Assembly (NCBI GenBank): GCA_900542005.1
Contig: UQLW01000064.1
Coordinates: forward strand, 1 to 5,081
Direction: 5' to 3'
Source of the DNA: an uncultured Eubacteriales bacterium
Lineage (GTDB): Bacteria > Bacillota > Clostridia > Christensenellales > UMGS416
Length of the DNA stretch: 5,081 nt
The position numbers and the translations under genes are program-made. The notes beneath the pieces are model-generated. The model was given only the letters and a program-made list of their open reading frames with translations. It did no database searches and was not told the origin of the DNA. Shown here one piece after another: positions 1-5,081 of this stretch (positions are counted from its first letter, which is position 1; the number at the start of each line of letters is the position of its first letter).

Positions 1-1310
1 TCATAGCCCGCGGGGATGTGCTGGTGCACCATCCCTATCAGAGCTTTGACCCGGTGCTGACGCTGCTGCGCAGCGCCGCACAGGATCCCCAGGTGCTGGC
101 CATCAAGCAGACCCTTTACCGCGTAAGCCGTCATTCGCCGGTGGTCGAGGCCCTGGTTGAGGCGGCGCATAACGGTAAGCAGGTCACCGTGCTGGTGGAG
201 CTTAAGGCGCGCTTTGACGAGGAGAATAATATCGGCTGGGCCCGGGTGCTGGAGCAGGCCGGCTGCCATGTGATCTATGGCCTGCCGGCATTGAAGGTGC
301 ACTGCAAGGCGCTCCTGGTGGTGCGCCGGGAGAACGGCACGCTGCGCCGGTATATGCACTGGGGCACCGGCAACTACAACGACGCCACCGCCAGGATCTA
401 TACGGATATGGGGCTGTTTACCGCCTCCGACCAGCTGGGCGAGGACGCCACGGAGCTCTTTAACCTCATCACCGGCTACAGCCGCCCGCCGCGTTTCCAG
501 CGCCTGCATGTAGCGCCCAAGGGGCTGCGAAGCTTTCTGTATGAGCGGATCGACGCTGAGATCCGCCACGCCCGGGAGGGGCGCCCGGCCCGCATCGCGG
601 CGAAGGTCAATTCGCTGCTGGATCCCGGGATCATCGAGCGGCTGTATGAGGCCTCCCAGGCCGGCGTCAAGGTGGACCTGGTGGTGCGGGGCATTTGCGC
701 CATTCGCCCGGGCCTTCCTGGGATCAGCGACAATATCCGGGTGGTCTCCATCGTGGGCCGCTACCTGGAGCATCATCGGATCTTCTACTTCTTCGACGGC
801 GGACGGAACCGGGTATACCTTTCCAGCGCTGATTGGATGCCGAGGAACCTGGACCGCCGGGTAGAAACCTGCTTCCCCATAGATGACCCTTCCCTGCGGG
901 AGCAGGTGCGCCGCACGCTGGAGGCCGCCCTGGCCGACAACCAGAAGGCCAGGGAGATGGACGCCGAGGGGAATTACCGGCGGGTGCGCAGCCCCGGGCA
1001 GCCGCCGCTGGATTTCCAGAAATGGTGCTATGCGCAGCTGCAGCAGGGCGCGGAGGCGGAGGCCCGGCCGGAGCCGGACGGCGCGGCGGAGGACGAGGCG
1101 GCGGCCCAACGGGAGAGCGTGGAGGTCTCTCCCCCGCAGCCCTTTCCGGAGGCTGGGCTGGCCCAGGAGCAGGCGATGGAACCGGCGGCTTTAGACGAAG
1201 AAGGCCGGCGGCGGCTGGACGCCTTTTTCCGGGAGGCCACCTGGACCATGAAGGACAGCGGGGACGATCTTCTGGAGGATGAGCCGCCCCTGCCAAGGCC
1301 GGATAAATAG
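1..1310 (+). CDS. ppk1: Polyphosphate kinase PPK1, 5'-truncated by the window edge
   Basis: PPK1 reversibly transfers the gamma-phosphate of ATP onto polyphosphate. The frame is open from base 3 and reads IARGDVLVHHPYQSF, a conserved mid-protein PPK1 segment, so the true start lies upstream; the GTG at 18 is internal. Numbering residues from that GTG, the two PLD-like C-terminal domains are present. LYRVSRHSP (33-41) and ELKARFDEENN (61-71) hold the arginines expected to bind metal/phosphate. LKVHCK (92-97) holds H95 (bases 300-302), matching the autophosphorylated histidine (H435 in E. coli). YLEHHR (249-254) holds H252, matching E. coli H592. SSADWMPRN (269-277) is also typical. The conserved fold seems to end near residue 344. 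Residues 345-430 form an Ala/Glu/Pro-rich tail that the E. coli enzyme lacks. All visible catalytic residues are intact, so the enzyme is probably functional. A terminator follows at once, so it is the last gene of its transcript. Confidence 0.96.
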   Translation, partial: IARGDVLVHHPYQSFDPVLTLLRSAAQDPQVLAIKQTLYRVSRHSPVVEALVEAAHNGKQVTVLVELKARFDEENNIGWARVLEQAGCHVIYGLPALKVHCKALLVVRRENGTLRRYMHWGTGNYNDATARIYTDMGLFTASDQLGEDATELFNLITGYSRPPRFQRLHVAPKGLRSFLYERIDAEIRHAREGRPARIAAKVNSLLDPGIIERLYEASQAGVKVDLVVRGICAIRPGLPGISDNIRVVSIVGRYLEHHRIFYFFDGGRNRVYLSSADWMPRNLDRRVETCFPIDDPSLREQVRRTLEAALADNQKAREMDAEGNYRRVRSPGQPPLDFQKWCYAQLQQGAEAEARPEPDGAAEDEAAAQRESVEVSPPQPFPEAGLAQEQAMEPAALDEEGRRRLDAFFREATWTMKDSGDDLLEDEPPLPRPDK

Positions 1311-1322
1311 AAAAAACCCCCA

Positions 1323-1352
1323 GGGGGCAGGCCCAATACCTGCCTCCTTTTT
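1323..1352 (+). terminator. Rho-independent terminator of ppk1
   Basis: A 9-bp stem (GGGGGCAGG 1323-1331 with CCTGCCTCC 1339-1347, one G-U pair) encloses a 7-base loop and is followed by five T (1348-1352). It begins 12 bases after the ppk1 stop codon and separates ppk1 from the next gene. Confidence 0.88.
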
Positions 1353-1433
1353 CATGGGCGGAGGGGCGAAGCAGGAGGGGTAAGCAGGACATAGGGAGGA
1401 CGCTTTTCTCTATAGGTGGGGGCAAGGGCGCTA

Positions 1434-1442
1434 TGGTACAAT
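1434..1442 (+). promoter_or_regulatory. Extended -10 promoter for the glycoside-hydrolase-like gene
   Basis: TGGTACAAT reads as an extended -10 element (TGn followed by TACAAT at 1437-1442, five of six bases matching TATAAT). No convincing -35 hexamer lies 16-18 bases upstream, which suits an extended -10 promoter. Transcription would start near 1449, giving a 5' leader of about 27 bases that contains the GGAGG ribosome binding site at 1465-1469, six bases before the ATG. A short inverted repeat, TATGG (1432-1436) and CCATA (1452-1456), flanks the start region, but it is too short to call an operator. The rest of the gap 1353-1430 shows nothing I can identify. Confidence 0.5.
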
Positions 1443-1475
1443 GGGAGTAATCCATAAGATAATCGGAGGCATAGG

Positions 1476-3578
1476 ATGCGTGCGGTTACATTGCCCCATT
1501 TTCCCCACCCCTGCCTGGCCGTCCTTTGGCGGAACTGGAACCGGGTGCCGGTAGTGCGGCTGGCCAGGGTGCTGCAGGCGCCGGAGGCGGAGCTGAAGGA
1601 GGCGGCCAGCCTGATGGGCCTGGACGGCGGCGCCTGCGACATGCGCTGGTTGTCCCGCGGCTATCTGACGCTGATCCGCAGCAACTGGCACCTGCTGACG
1701 TACGAGGGGTTGACCGAGCTTCTGGGCATCACCCGGGAAAAGCTGGACTTTATCCTGAAGGAAGACGATTTCATGTGGGTGAAGCTGGGCCGGCAAAAGC
1801 CGGAGGCTGAGCCGCCGCTGTGGAAAAAGCTGCCGCAGGGATGGCGGCGTCAGGCCCAGGCGATCGGCCAGAGCGTCAAATCGTTTCCCGCATACCGGGA
1901 GAATGCCTTTGACTTTCTCGACGCCTTTTACGGCCCTGCCCAGCCGGTGGAGCCGGTGTGCGGCGGCGGACTGCGCATGGTCTATTCCTACTTTGCGGTC
2001 TATGGCGATCCCCTGATGGACCGGGATATAGATCCATATCCGGAGGCGCTGCTGGCGCGATATGCGGCCGAGGGCGTCAATGGCATCTGGCTGCAGGGAA
2101 TCCTGTATCAGCTGACACCCTTTCCCTTTGCGCCGGAGCTGTCGGCGGGCTGGGAACGGAGGATCGAAGGGCTCCGCGCGCTCGTCGAGCGGGCTGGCCG
2201 GTATGGGATCGGCGTGTATCTTTATCTGAACGAGCCCCGCTCCATGGAGGAGGCTTTCTTTTGCCGGTATCCCCAGCTAAAGGGGTATGCCGAAGGCGGG
2301 GAGGCCGCGCTGTGCACCTCCCGCGATGAGGTGAAGGCATATCTGGAGGACGCGGCCTATGCGCTGTTTGCCAGCGTGCCGGGGCTGGCCGGTTTTTTCA
2401 CCATCACCATGAGCGAGAATCTGACCCACTGCTATTCGCATAACCTAGATACAGCCTGCCCGGCCTGCGCCGCCCGCCGTCCGGCCCAGGTGGTGGCTGA
2501 GGTGAATAACCTGTTGGCCCGGGGCGCCCGCCGGGCCAATCCCGGGGCCCGGTGCATCGCATGGAACTGGGGCTGGAGTGAGGCGTGGGCAGGCGAGGTG
2601 GTGTCAGCCCTCAGCGAGGGGCAGAGCGTGATGTGCACCAGCGAAACGGGGATGCCCACCTGCGTGGGCGGCGTTCCCGGCAGCGTGATCGACTATACGA
2701 TCTCCAATCCCGGGCCCGGAGAGCTGGCCCGGCGCCTGTGGCATAAGGCCCGGGATGCCGGCCTGGCGGCCTGCGCCAAGGTGCAGTTCAACAATTCCTG
2801 GGAGATGTCGGCGGTACCCTATCTGCCGGTATTTGGCCTGGTGGCCCAGCATGCGCGTCAGCTCAAAGCCTGCGGCGTGGAGCATGTGATGCTCAGCTGG
2901 ACGCTGGGGGGAGCGCCTACGCCCGTGCTGAAGCTGGCAACGCGCATCCTGAACGCGCAGTCCGGCGAGACGGCGCTGGAGGATTTCCTTGCGGCAGAAT
3001 ATGGGGCACAGGCGGCCGTGGTGGACCGGGCGCAGCGGCTGTTCTCGGAGGCGTTCCGGCAGTTCCCCTTTGACGTGGGCGTGCTGTATATGGCGCCGCA
3101 GAATTATGGGCCCATGTCGCTTCTGTATCCGGAGCCTACAGGCTGGAAGGCCACGATGATCGGCTTCCCCTATGACGACCTGGCAGGCTGGCGCTCGGTG
3201 TATCCGGAGGAGGTCTTCGAGCGGCAGTTTGGCCTGCTTTGTGATAAATGGCGGCAGGGCCTTGCGCTTCTTGAGGGCGAATCGGGCGGCGCGGCCTTTG
3301 AGGAGTTCGTGCGGATGGCCCGGGCCTGCCTTTGCCACTTTTCCAGCACGCTGAACCAGATACGCTATGTGCGGGCGCGGGACGGGCAGGCCGGACGGGA
3401 GACGCTGCTGCGCATTCTGGCGGCAGAGCGTGAGGCCACGCTGCAGCTGATGGCGCTGCGGGCCCAGGATTCCCGCTTGGGCTTTGAGGCCAGCAACCAT
3501 TATTACTACGGCCAGCGGGAGCTTATGGAAAAGCTGCTGAACCTTTCGCAGGTGGCGGAGCGCCTTGGTGAGGGCTGA
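1476..3578 (+). CDS. Uncharacterised glycoside-hydrolase-like protein, cytosolic
   Basis: This 700-residue protein starts at an ATG with GGAGG six bases upstream. It has no signal peptide or membrane segment, so it should be cytosolic. Residues 19-100 are helical and contain two similar modules 50 residues apart (RNW at 19-21 and SNW at 69-71, then aligned leucines). The EDDFMWVKLG motif (97-105...) is one I recall from hypothetical proteins of Clostridia, Bacteroidetes and Lentisphaerae. Residues ~165-500 look like a TIM barrel of the GH20/DUF4838-like kind: GVNGIWLQG (200-208), GIGVYLYLNEPRS (244-256), FFTITMSENLTHC (307-319) and CPAC (328-331), IAWNWGW (361-367), CTSETG (387-392), FNNSWEMSAVPY (438-449), LSWTLGGAPTP (473-483). 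E314 is a candidate acid/base or sugar ligand. The C-terminal part is helical and ends with GFEASNHYYY (669-678). A cytosolic location suggests action on imported oligosaccharides or glycosides; the substrate is unknown. The ROK-type gene downstream fits sugar metabolism but is a separate transcript. The enzyme class is inferred from motif pattern only. Confidence 0.72.
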   Translation: MRAVTLPHFPHPCLAVLWRNWNRVPVVRLARVLQAPEAELKEAASLMGLDGGACDMRWLSRGYLTLIRSNWHLLTYEGLTELLGITREKLDFILKEDDFMWVKLGRQKPEAEPPLWKKLPQGWRRQAQAIGQSVKSFPAYRENAFDFLDAFYGPAQPVEPVCGGGLRMVYSYFAVYGDPLMDRDIDPYPEALLARYAAEGVNGIWLQGILYQLTPFPFAPELSAGWERRIEGLRALVERAGRYGIGVYLYLNEPRSMEEAFFCRYPQLKGYAEGGEAALCTSRDEVKAYLEDAAYALFASVPGLAGFFTITMSENLTHCYSHNLDTACPACAARRPAQVVAEVNNLLARGARRANPGARCIAWNWGWSEAWAGEVVSALSEGQSVMCTSETGMPTCVGGVPGSVIDYTISNPGPGELARRLWHKARDAGLAACAKVQFNNSWEMSAVPYLPVFGLVAQHARQLKACGVEHVMLSWTLGGAPTPVLKLATRILNAQSGETALEDFLAAEYGAQAAVVDRAQRLFSEAFRQFPFDVGVLYMAPQNYGPMSLLYPEPTGWKATMIGFPYDDLAGWRSVYPEEVFERQFGLLCDKWRQGLALLEGESGGAAFEEFVRMARACLCHFSSTLNQIRYVRARDGQAGRETLLRILAAEREATLQLMALRAQDSRLGFEASNHYYYGQRELMEKLLNLSQVAERLGEG

Positions 3579-3591
3579 AAGCGCCAAAAAT

Positions 3592-3616
3592 AAAAAAACG
3601 GCGGGTAACCGCCGTT
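3592..3616 (-). terminator. Intrinsic terminator of the XRE regulator gene
   Basis: A perfect 8-bp stem (AACGGCGG 3597-3604 with CCGCCGTT 3609-3616) has a 4-base loop. Read on the minus strand it is followed by T-rich sequence (positions 3596 down to 3592, then A and five more T). It lies 11 bases beyond the stop codon of the minus-strand gene. On the plus strand the hairpin is followed by CCCCGCC and has no T tract, so it is not an efficient terminator for the convergent 700-residue gene, although the stem could still protect that transcript's 3' end. Confidence 0.85.
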
Positions 3617-3626
3617 CCCCGCCGGA

Positions 3627-3878
3627 CTATTGCAGGGAGCCCAGCAGCTGATCGGCAGTGACAGAAAAATAGCAGGCAAAGGCCCTTAGCTCGATATCAG
3701 TGACAAAGCGCTGGCCGCTTTCGATGCGCTGGATCGCGTTTTTGTCCAGCTCCAGCCCCAGCAGGCGGAGCTCGTCGGCCATTTGGCGCTGGGATACGCC
3801 CTCGGGCAGGGCCTCCCGGAGCCGGCGGATGGCAAGGCCGCAGAGGTTGTTGCGGCCGGGCATCTTGTTCTTGTACAT
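3627..3878 (-). CDS. Small XRE-family helix-turn-helix regulator
   Basis: This gene encodes an 83-residue DNA-binding protein consisting of little more than one Cro/C1-type helix-turn-helix domain. SQRQMADEL (29-37) fits helix 2 and DKNAIQRIESGQR (45-57) fits the recognition helix. The closing TDIELRAFACYFSVTADQLLG (60-80) is the usual last part of the domain, where the protein judges whether to form its hydrophobic core. The basic start (MYKNKMPGRNN) is typical of a short family I recall from Clostridia. The start is ATG at 3878-3876, chosen because AGGAGG (plus-strand 3884-3889) sits five bases upstream; the open frame extends further 5' but without family similarity. The gene has its own promoter and terminator, converges with the 700-residue gene and diverges from the ROK/GXGXG gene. 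No sensor domain is present. Autoregulation or control of the divergent gene is an inference. Confidence 0.9.
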   Translation of the reverse strand: MYKNKMPGRNNLCGLAIRRLREALPEGVSQRQMADELRLLGLELDKNAIQRIESGQRFVTDIELRAFACYFSVTADQLLGSLQ

Positions 3879-3906
3879 GGCGCCCTCCTGTAAAATGGTG
3901 GAAGCT

Positions 3907-3935
3907 ATTATACTCCGGGGTTCTCCCGCCGTCAA
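3907..3935 (-). promoter_or_regulatory. Near-consensus sigma-70 promoter of the XRE regulator
   Basis: On the minus strand TTGACG (plus 3930-3935) and a perfect TATAAT (plus 3907-3912) are separated by exactly 17 bases. Transcription would begin near 3900, giving a leader of about 22 bases containing the AGGAGG site. Only one base of the two hexamers departs from consensus, so this should be a strong promoter unless repressed. Confidence 0.88.
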
Positions 3936-3946
3936 CCCAGGCGGGA
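3924..3946. repeat. Inverted repeat over the -35 box, candidate operator
   Basis: TCCCGCC (3924-3930) is perfectly inverted as GGCGGGA (3940-3946) around a 9-base spacer. The dyad covers the -35 element (3930-3935) of the minus-strand regulator promoter and lies 50 bases upstream of the ROK/GXGXG start. This position suits a repressor site through which the XRE protein could control its own gene and possibly the divergent one. High local GC makes chance 7-bp arms possible, and no second copy was found. Confidence 0.4.
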
Positions 3947-3968
3947 TCAGGATAAAAGCCCAGAAAAA

Positions 3969-3983
3969 GCGCCGGTCAGGCGC
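3969..3983 (+). other. Short hairpin just before the gene 4 ribosome binding site
   Basis: GCGCC (3969-3973) can pair with GGCGC (3979-3983) around the loop GGTCA, ending two bases before the AGGAGG at 3986-3991. It may modestly influence translation initiation. It is too short to call an attenuator or a riboswitch. I found no convincing plus-strand promoter in 3879-3996; TATACT at 3909-3914 is a possible -10 without a -35. Confidence 0.3.
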
Positions 3984-3996
3984 CGAGGAGGATCGT

Positions 3997-5007
3997 ATGG
4001 CACAGCTGAAGCGATGGGTCGGGATCGACCAGGGATGCACCAAAATGCTGATGACCGCCCAGGTGGAGGGCGGGTATATCGACAAGACCGTGCCCACCGG
4101 CATGGACGTGACGCCGGAGTATCTGGCCCGGGAGATCAGCGCCTTTATCGAGGCGCTGCCATACCGGCCTGAGGGGATTGGCATGGCGACCGTGGGCCTG
4201 GTGGAGGGCGGCGATACCCTGGCCAGTAGCCACCTGCGGGCGCTGGAGGGCATGAAGGCGTCGCTGTTTGCCCGGCCGGGCTGCCCCTGCAGCTTTATCA
4301 ACGACGTGAAGGCGGCGATGGTGGCCGAGAGCGAGGCCTATCCGAACGGCGAGAGCATGGTGCTCATCATGGCAGGCTCGGGCTTTGCCATGAGCGTACG
4401 GGATCAGGGGGTCTTTGTGGCCGGGCGTCATGGCTGGGCCGGGGAGCTGGGGAGCAACGTATATCCCTATCACGGCGAGATCCGGGCGCTGGATAAGATC
4501 TCAGGCGGCTACGCGATCCTGGAGGCGGCCGGCTGCCCGGTGGAGGCGCTGCTGGCCGCGCTGGAGCGGGACGAGGAATGGGCGAAGGCCATCATCGAGG
4601 AGGCAGGGCATTATTTCGGCCTGGCGCTGGTCGATGTGCTGCACAGCTTCAACCCAGAGGTCCTGGTGGTGGGCGGCAGCGCCGGAAGCTTTCTGGGAGA
4701 ATACCAGGCGGGTGGCTCCATTGTGGTGCTTGGCCTGGATGGAGACGGCAGGCCCCCGGTCGGCTATTTTTGCGGAACCGGGATGCACGGCGGCAAGATA
4801 TACCTGCGCTGCAAGGAGCTTCCCGCCTTGCCGGAACAGATCGCCGCGCAGGAGGCGTCCAAGCAGGACCTTTGTGAAATCATTCCCGTGCTGCAAGAAT
4901 TCTGCCACGAATTTGACCTGGATTTTGAATCGCTCCGCCACGATCATTTCTTTGTTTTGCGTCCGAATTCCAAGAGCCCCTACCGCCAGATGTACACACC
5001 GAATTAA
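3997..5007 (+). CDS. Chimeric protein: truncated ROK sugar kinase fused to the GltB3 GXGXG C-terminus
   Basis: The 336-residue frame starts at ATG 3997 with AGGAGG five bases upstream; the longer open frame overlaps the opposite-strand regulator and is discounted. Residues 1-227 are ROK-like: GIDQGCTK (9-16) is the phosphate-binding motif, FINDVKAAMVAE (100-111) carries the putative catalytic D103, and GWAGELGS (146-153) is the sugar-binding loop with E150 but Ser in place of the usual His. LDKISGGYAIL (165-175) and FNPEVLVVGG (218-227) follow. The CxCGxxGC zinc motif is absent, and so are the last ~70-90 residues of a normal ROK protein. Residues ~222-336 match the end of the glutamate synthase GXGXG subunit: GSFLGEYQAGG (230-240), VGYFCGTGMHGGKIYLR (255-271), VLRPNSKSPY (320-329). 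Its first ~150 residues are missing. Neither enzyme activity is assured. It is followed after 18 bases by glnA, the usual GltB3 company. A real deletion or an assembly join are both possible. Confidence 0.85.
   Translation: MAQLKRWVGIDQGCTKMLMTAQVEGGYIDKTVPTGMDVTPEYLAREISAFIEALPYRPEGIGMATVGLVEGGDTLASSHLRALEGMKASLFARPGCPCSFINDVKAAMVAESEAYPNGESMVLIMAGSGFAMSVRDQGVFVAGRHGWAGELGSNVYPYHGEIRALDKISGGYAILEAAGCPVEALLAALERDEEWAKAIIEEAGHYFGLALVDVLHSFNPEVLVVGGSAGSFLGEYQAGGSIVVLGLDGDGRPPVGYFCGTGMHGGKIYLRCKELPALPEQIAAQEASKQDLCEIIPVLQEFCHEFDLDFESLRHDHFFVLRPNSKSPYRQMYTPN
4660..4692 (+). other. Fusion seam between the ROK and GltB3 parts
   Basis: The codons for VLVVGGSAGSF (residues 222-232) can be read as the end of ROK strand FNPEVLVVGG or as the start of the GltB3 segment, which in family members I recall reads like VLVIGGSA-FLGEY. 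The crossover therefore lies in or next to these bases, most likely within 4660-4677. No frameshift or stop codon marks it, and base composition does not change at this point. Confidence 0.65.
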
Positions 5008-5025
5008 AAACAGGAGGTCATCCGT

Positions 5026-5081
5026 ATGAATAATACCGTTGAAGAGGTTTTACAGTTTGTCAGGGACAATGACGTAAAGTT
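5026..5081 (+). CDS. glnA: Glutamine synthetase, N-terminal start only (runs off the window)
   Basis: The frame begins at ATG 5026 after a strong AGGAGGT site (5012-5018, seven bases upstream) and reads MNNTVEEVLQFVRDNDVK before the window ends. This is the characteristic opening of a common clostridial type I glutamine synthetase, which ligates ammonia to glutamate using ATP. Only 18 codons are visible, so the call rests on this short motif plus the GltB3-type segment ending 18 bases upstream, a neighbour expected in GS-GOGAT loci. It should be cotranscribed with the chimeric gene. Codons here are noticeably more AT-rich than in the genes to the left. Confidence 0.75.
   Translation, partial: MNNTVEEVLQFVRDNDVK

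Noticed and set aside
18..20. GTG as the real start of ppk1
   Set aside because: The frame is open to the left edge and the preceding codons (IARGD) belong to the conserved PPK1 segment; the family's N-terminal domains are missing, so this is an internal codon.
724..1455. Minus-strand open frame (243 codons) crossing the end of ppk1 and its terminator
   Set aside because: The translation is Pro/Arg/Ala low-complexity sequence antisense to ppk1, it spans the terminator, and no family match is visible.
1432..1456. TATGG...CCATA inverted repeat around the extended -10 box as an operator
   Set aside because: The arms are only 5 bp with a 15-base spacer, and the inner bases are not symmetrical; chance is sufficient.
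2604..3587. Long minus-strand open frame (327 codons) opposite the hydrolase-like gene
   Set aside because: It is antisense to a gene with clear motifs and a good ribosome binding site; high GC commonly leaves such mirror frames open. The product shows no recognisable domain.
3597..3616. Bidirectional terminator for both convergent genes
   Set aside because: Only the minus-strand reading has a T tract; on the plus strand the stem is followed by C/G-rich sequence.
3700..3996. N-terminal extension of the ROK/GXGXG frame by 99 codons
   Set aside because: It is antisense to the XRE gene, Arg/Ser-rich, and the ROK motif GIDQG lies at the expected distance from the ATG at 3997, which has a strong ribosome binding site.
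3879..4301. N-terminal extension of the XRE regulator to 224 residues
   Set aside because: The sequence upstream of the ATG at 3878 is antisense to the ROK coding region and crosses the regulator's own promoter; the AGGAGG site supports the short form.

Overview
The window (5,081 bases, GC-rich, clearly above 60% over most of its length) looks like chromosomal DNA of a high-GC anaerobic Firmicute (Clostridia-like, for example a gut Oscillospirales or Christensenellales lineage). This placement is inferred from gene types: a short 'YKNK...GRNN' XRE regulator, a clostridial-style stand-alone GltB3/GXGXG segment next to a glnA start, strong AGGAGG ribosome binding sites and intrinsic terminators. 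No phage, IS, tRNA, rRNA or CRISPR signal was seen.

Layout. (1) Bases 1-1310, + strand: the C-terminal two thirds of polyphosphate kinase PPK1, entering from the left edge, with an unusual 86-residue acidic/proline-rich tail and its own terminator. (2) Bases 1476-3578, + strand: a 700-residue, signal-peptide-less protein of a poorly characterised glycoside-hydrolase-like family, behind an extended -10 promoter. (3) Bases 3627-3878, - strand: an 83-residue XRE-type helix-turn-helix regulator with a near-consensus sigma-70 promoter and a terminator. (4) Bases 3997-5007, + strand: a 336-residue chimeric protein, whose N-terminal 227 residues are a ROK-family sugar kinase-like protein cut off before its normal C-terminus, and whose last ~110 residues are the C-terminal end of a glutamate-synthase GXGXG subunit (GltB3 type). 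(5) From 5026, + strand: the first codons of glutamine synthetase glnA, 18 bases after gene 4.

The most notable object is gene 4. Both partners are incomplete, and the seam lies in a peptide (VLVVGG) that fits both parent families at that point. This looks like a deletion that joined a ROK gene to the gltB3 gene normally found with glnA, or an assembly join. Reads across 4600-4760 would decide. If real, a sugar-kinase start and its upstream signals now drive a GltB3 tail plus glnA.

Working together: genes 2 and the ROK half suggest intracellular carbohydrate handling, with the small XRE protein, transcribed divergently from gene 4, as a possible local regulator. The GltB3 tail and glnA belong to ammonium assimilation (GS-GOGAT). 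PPK1 (polyphosphate synthesis) appears to be a separate transcription unit.
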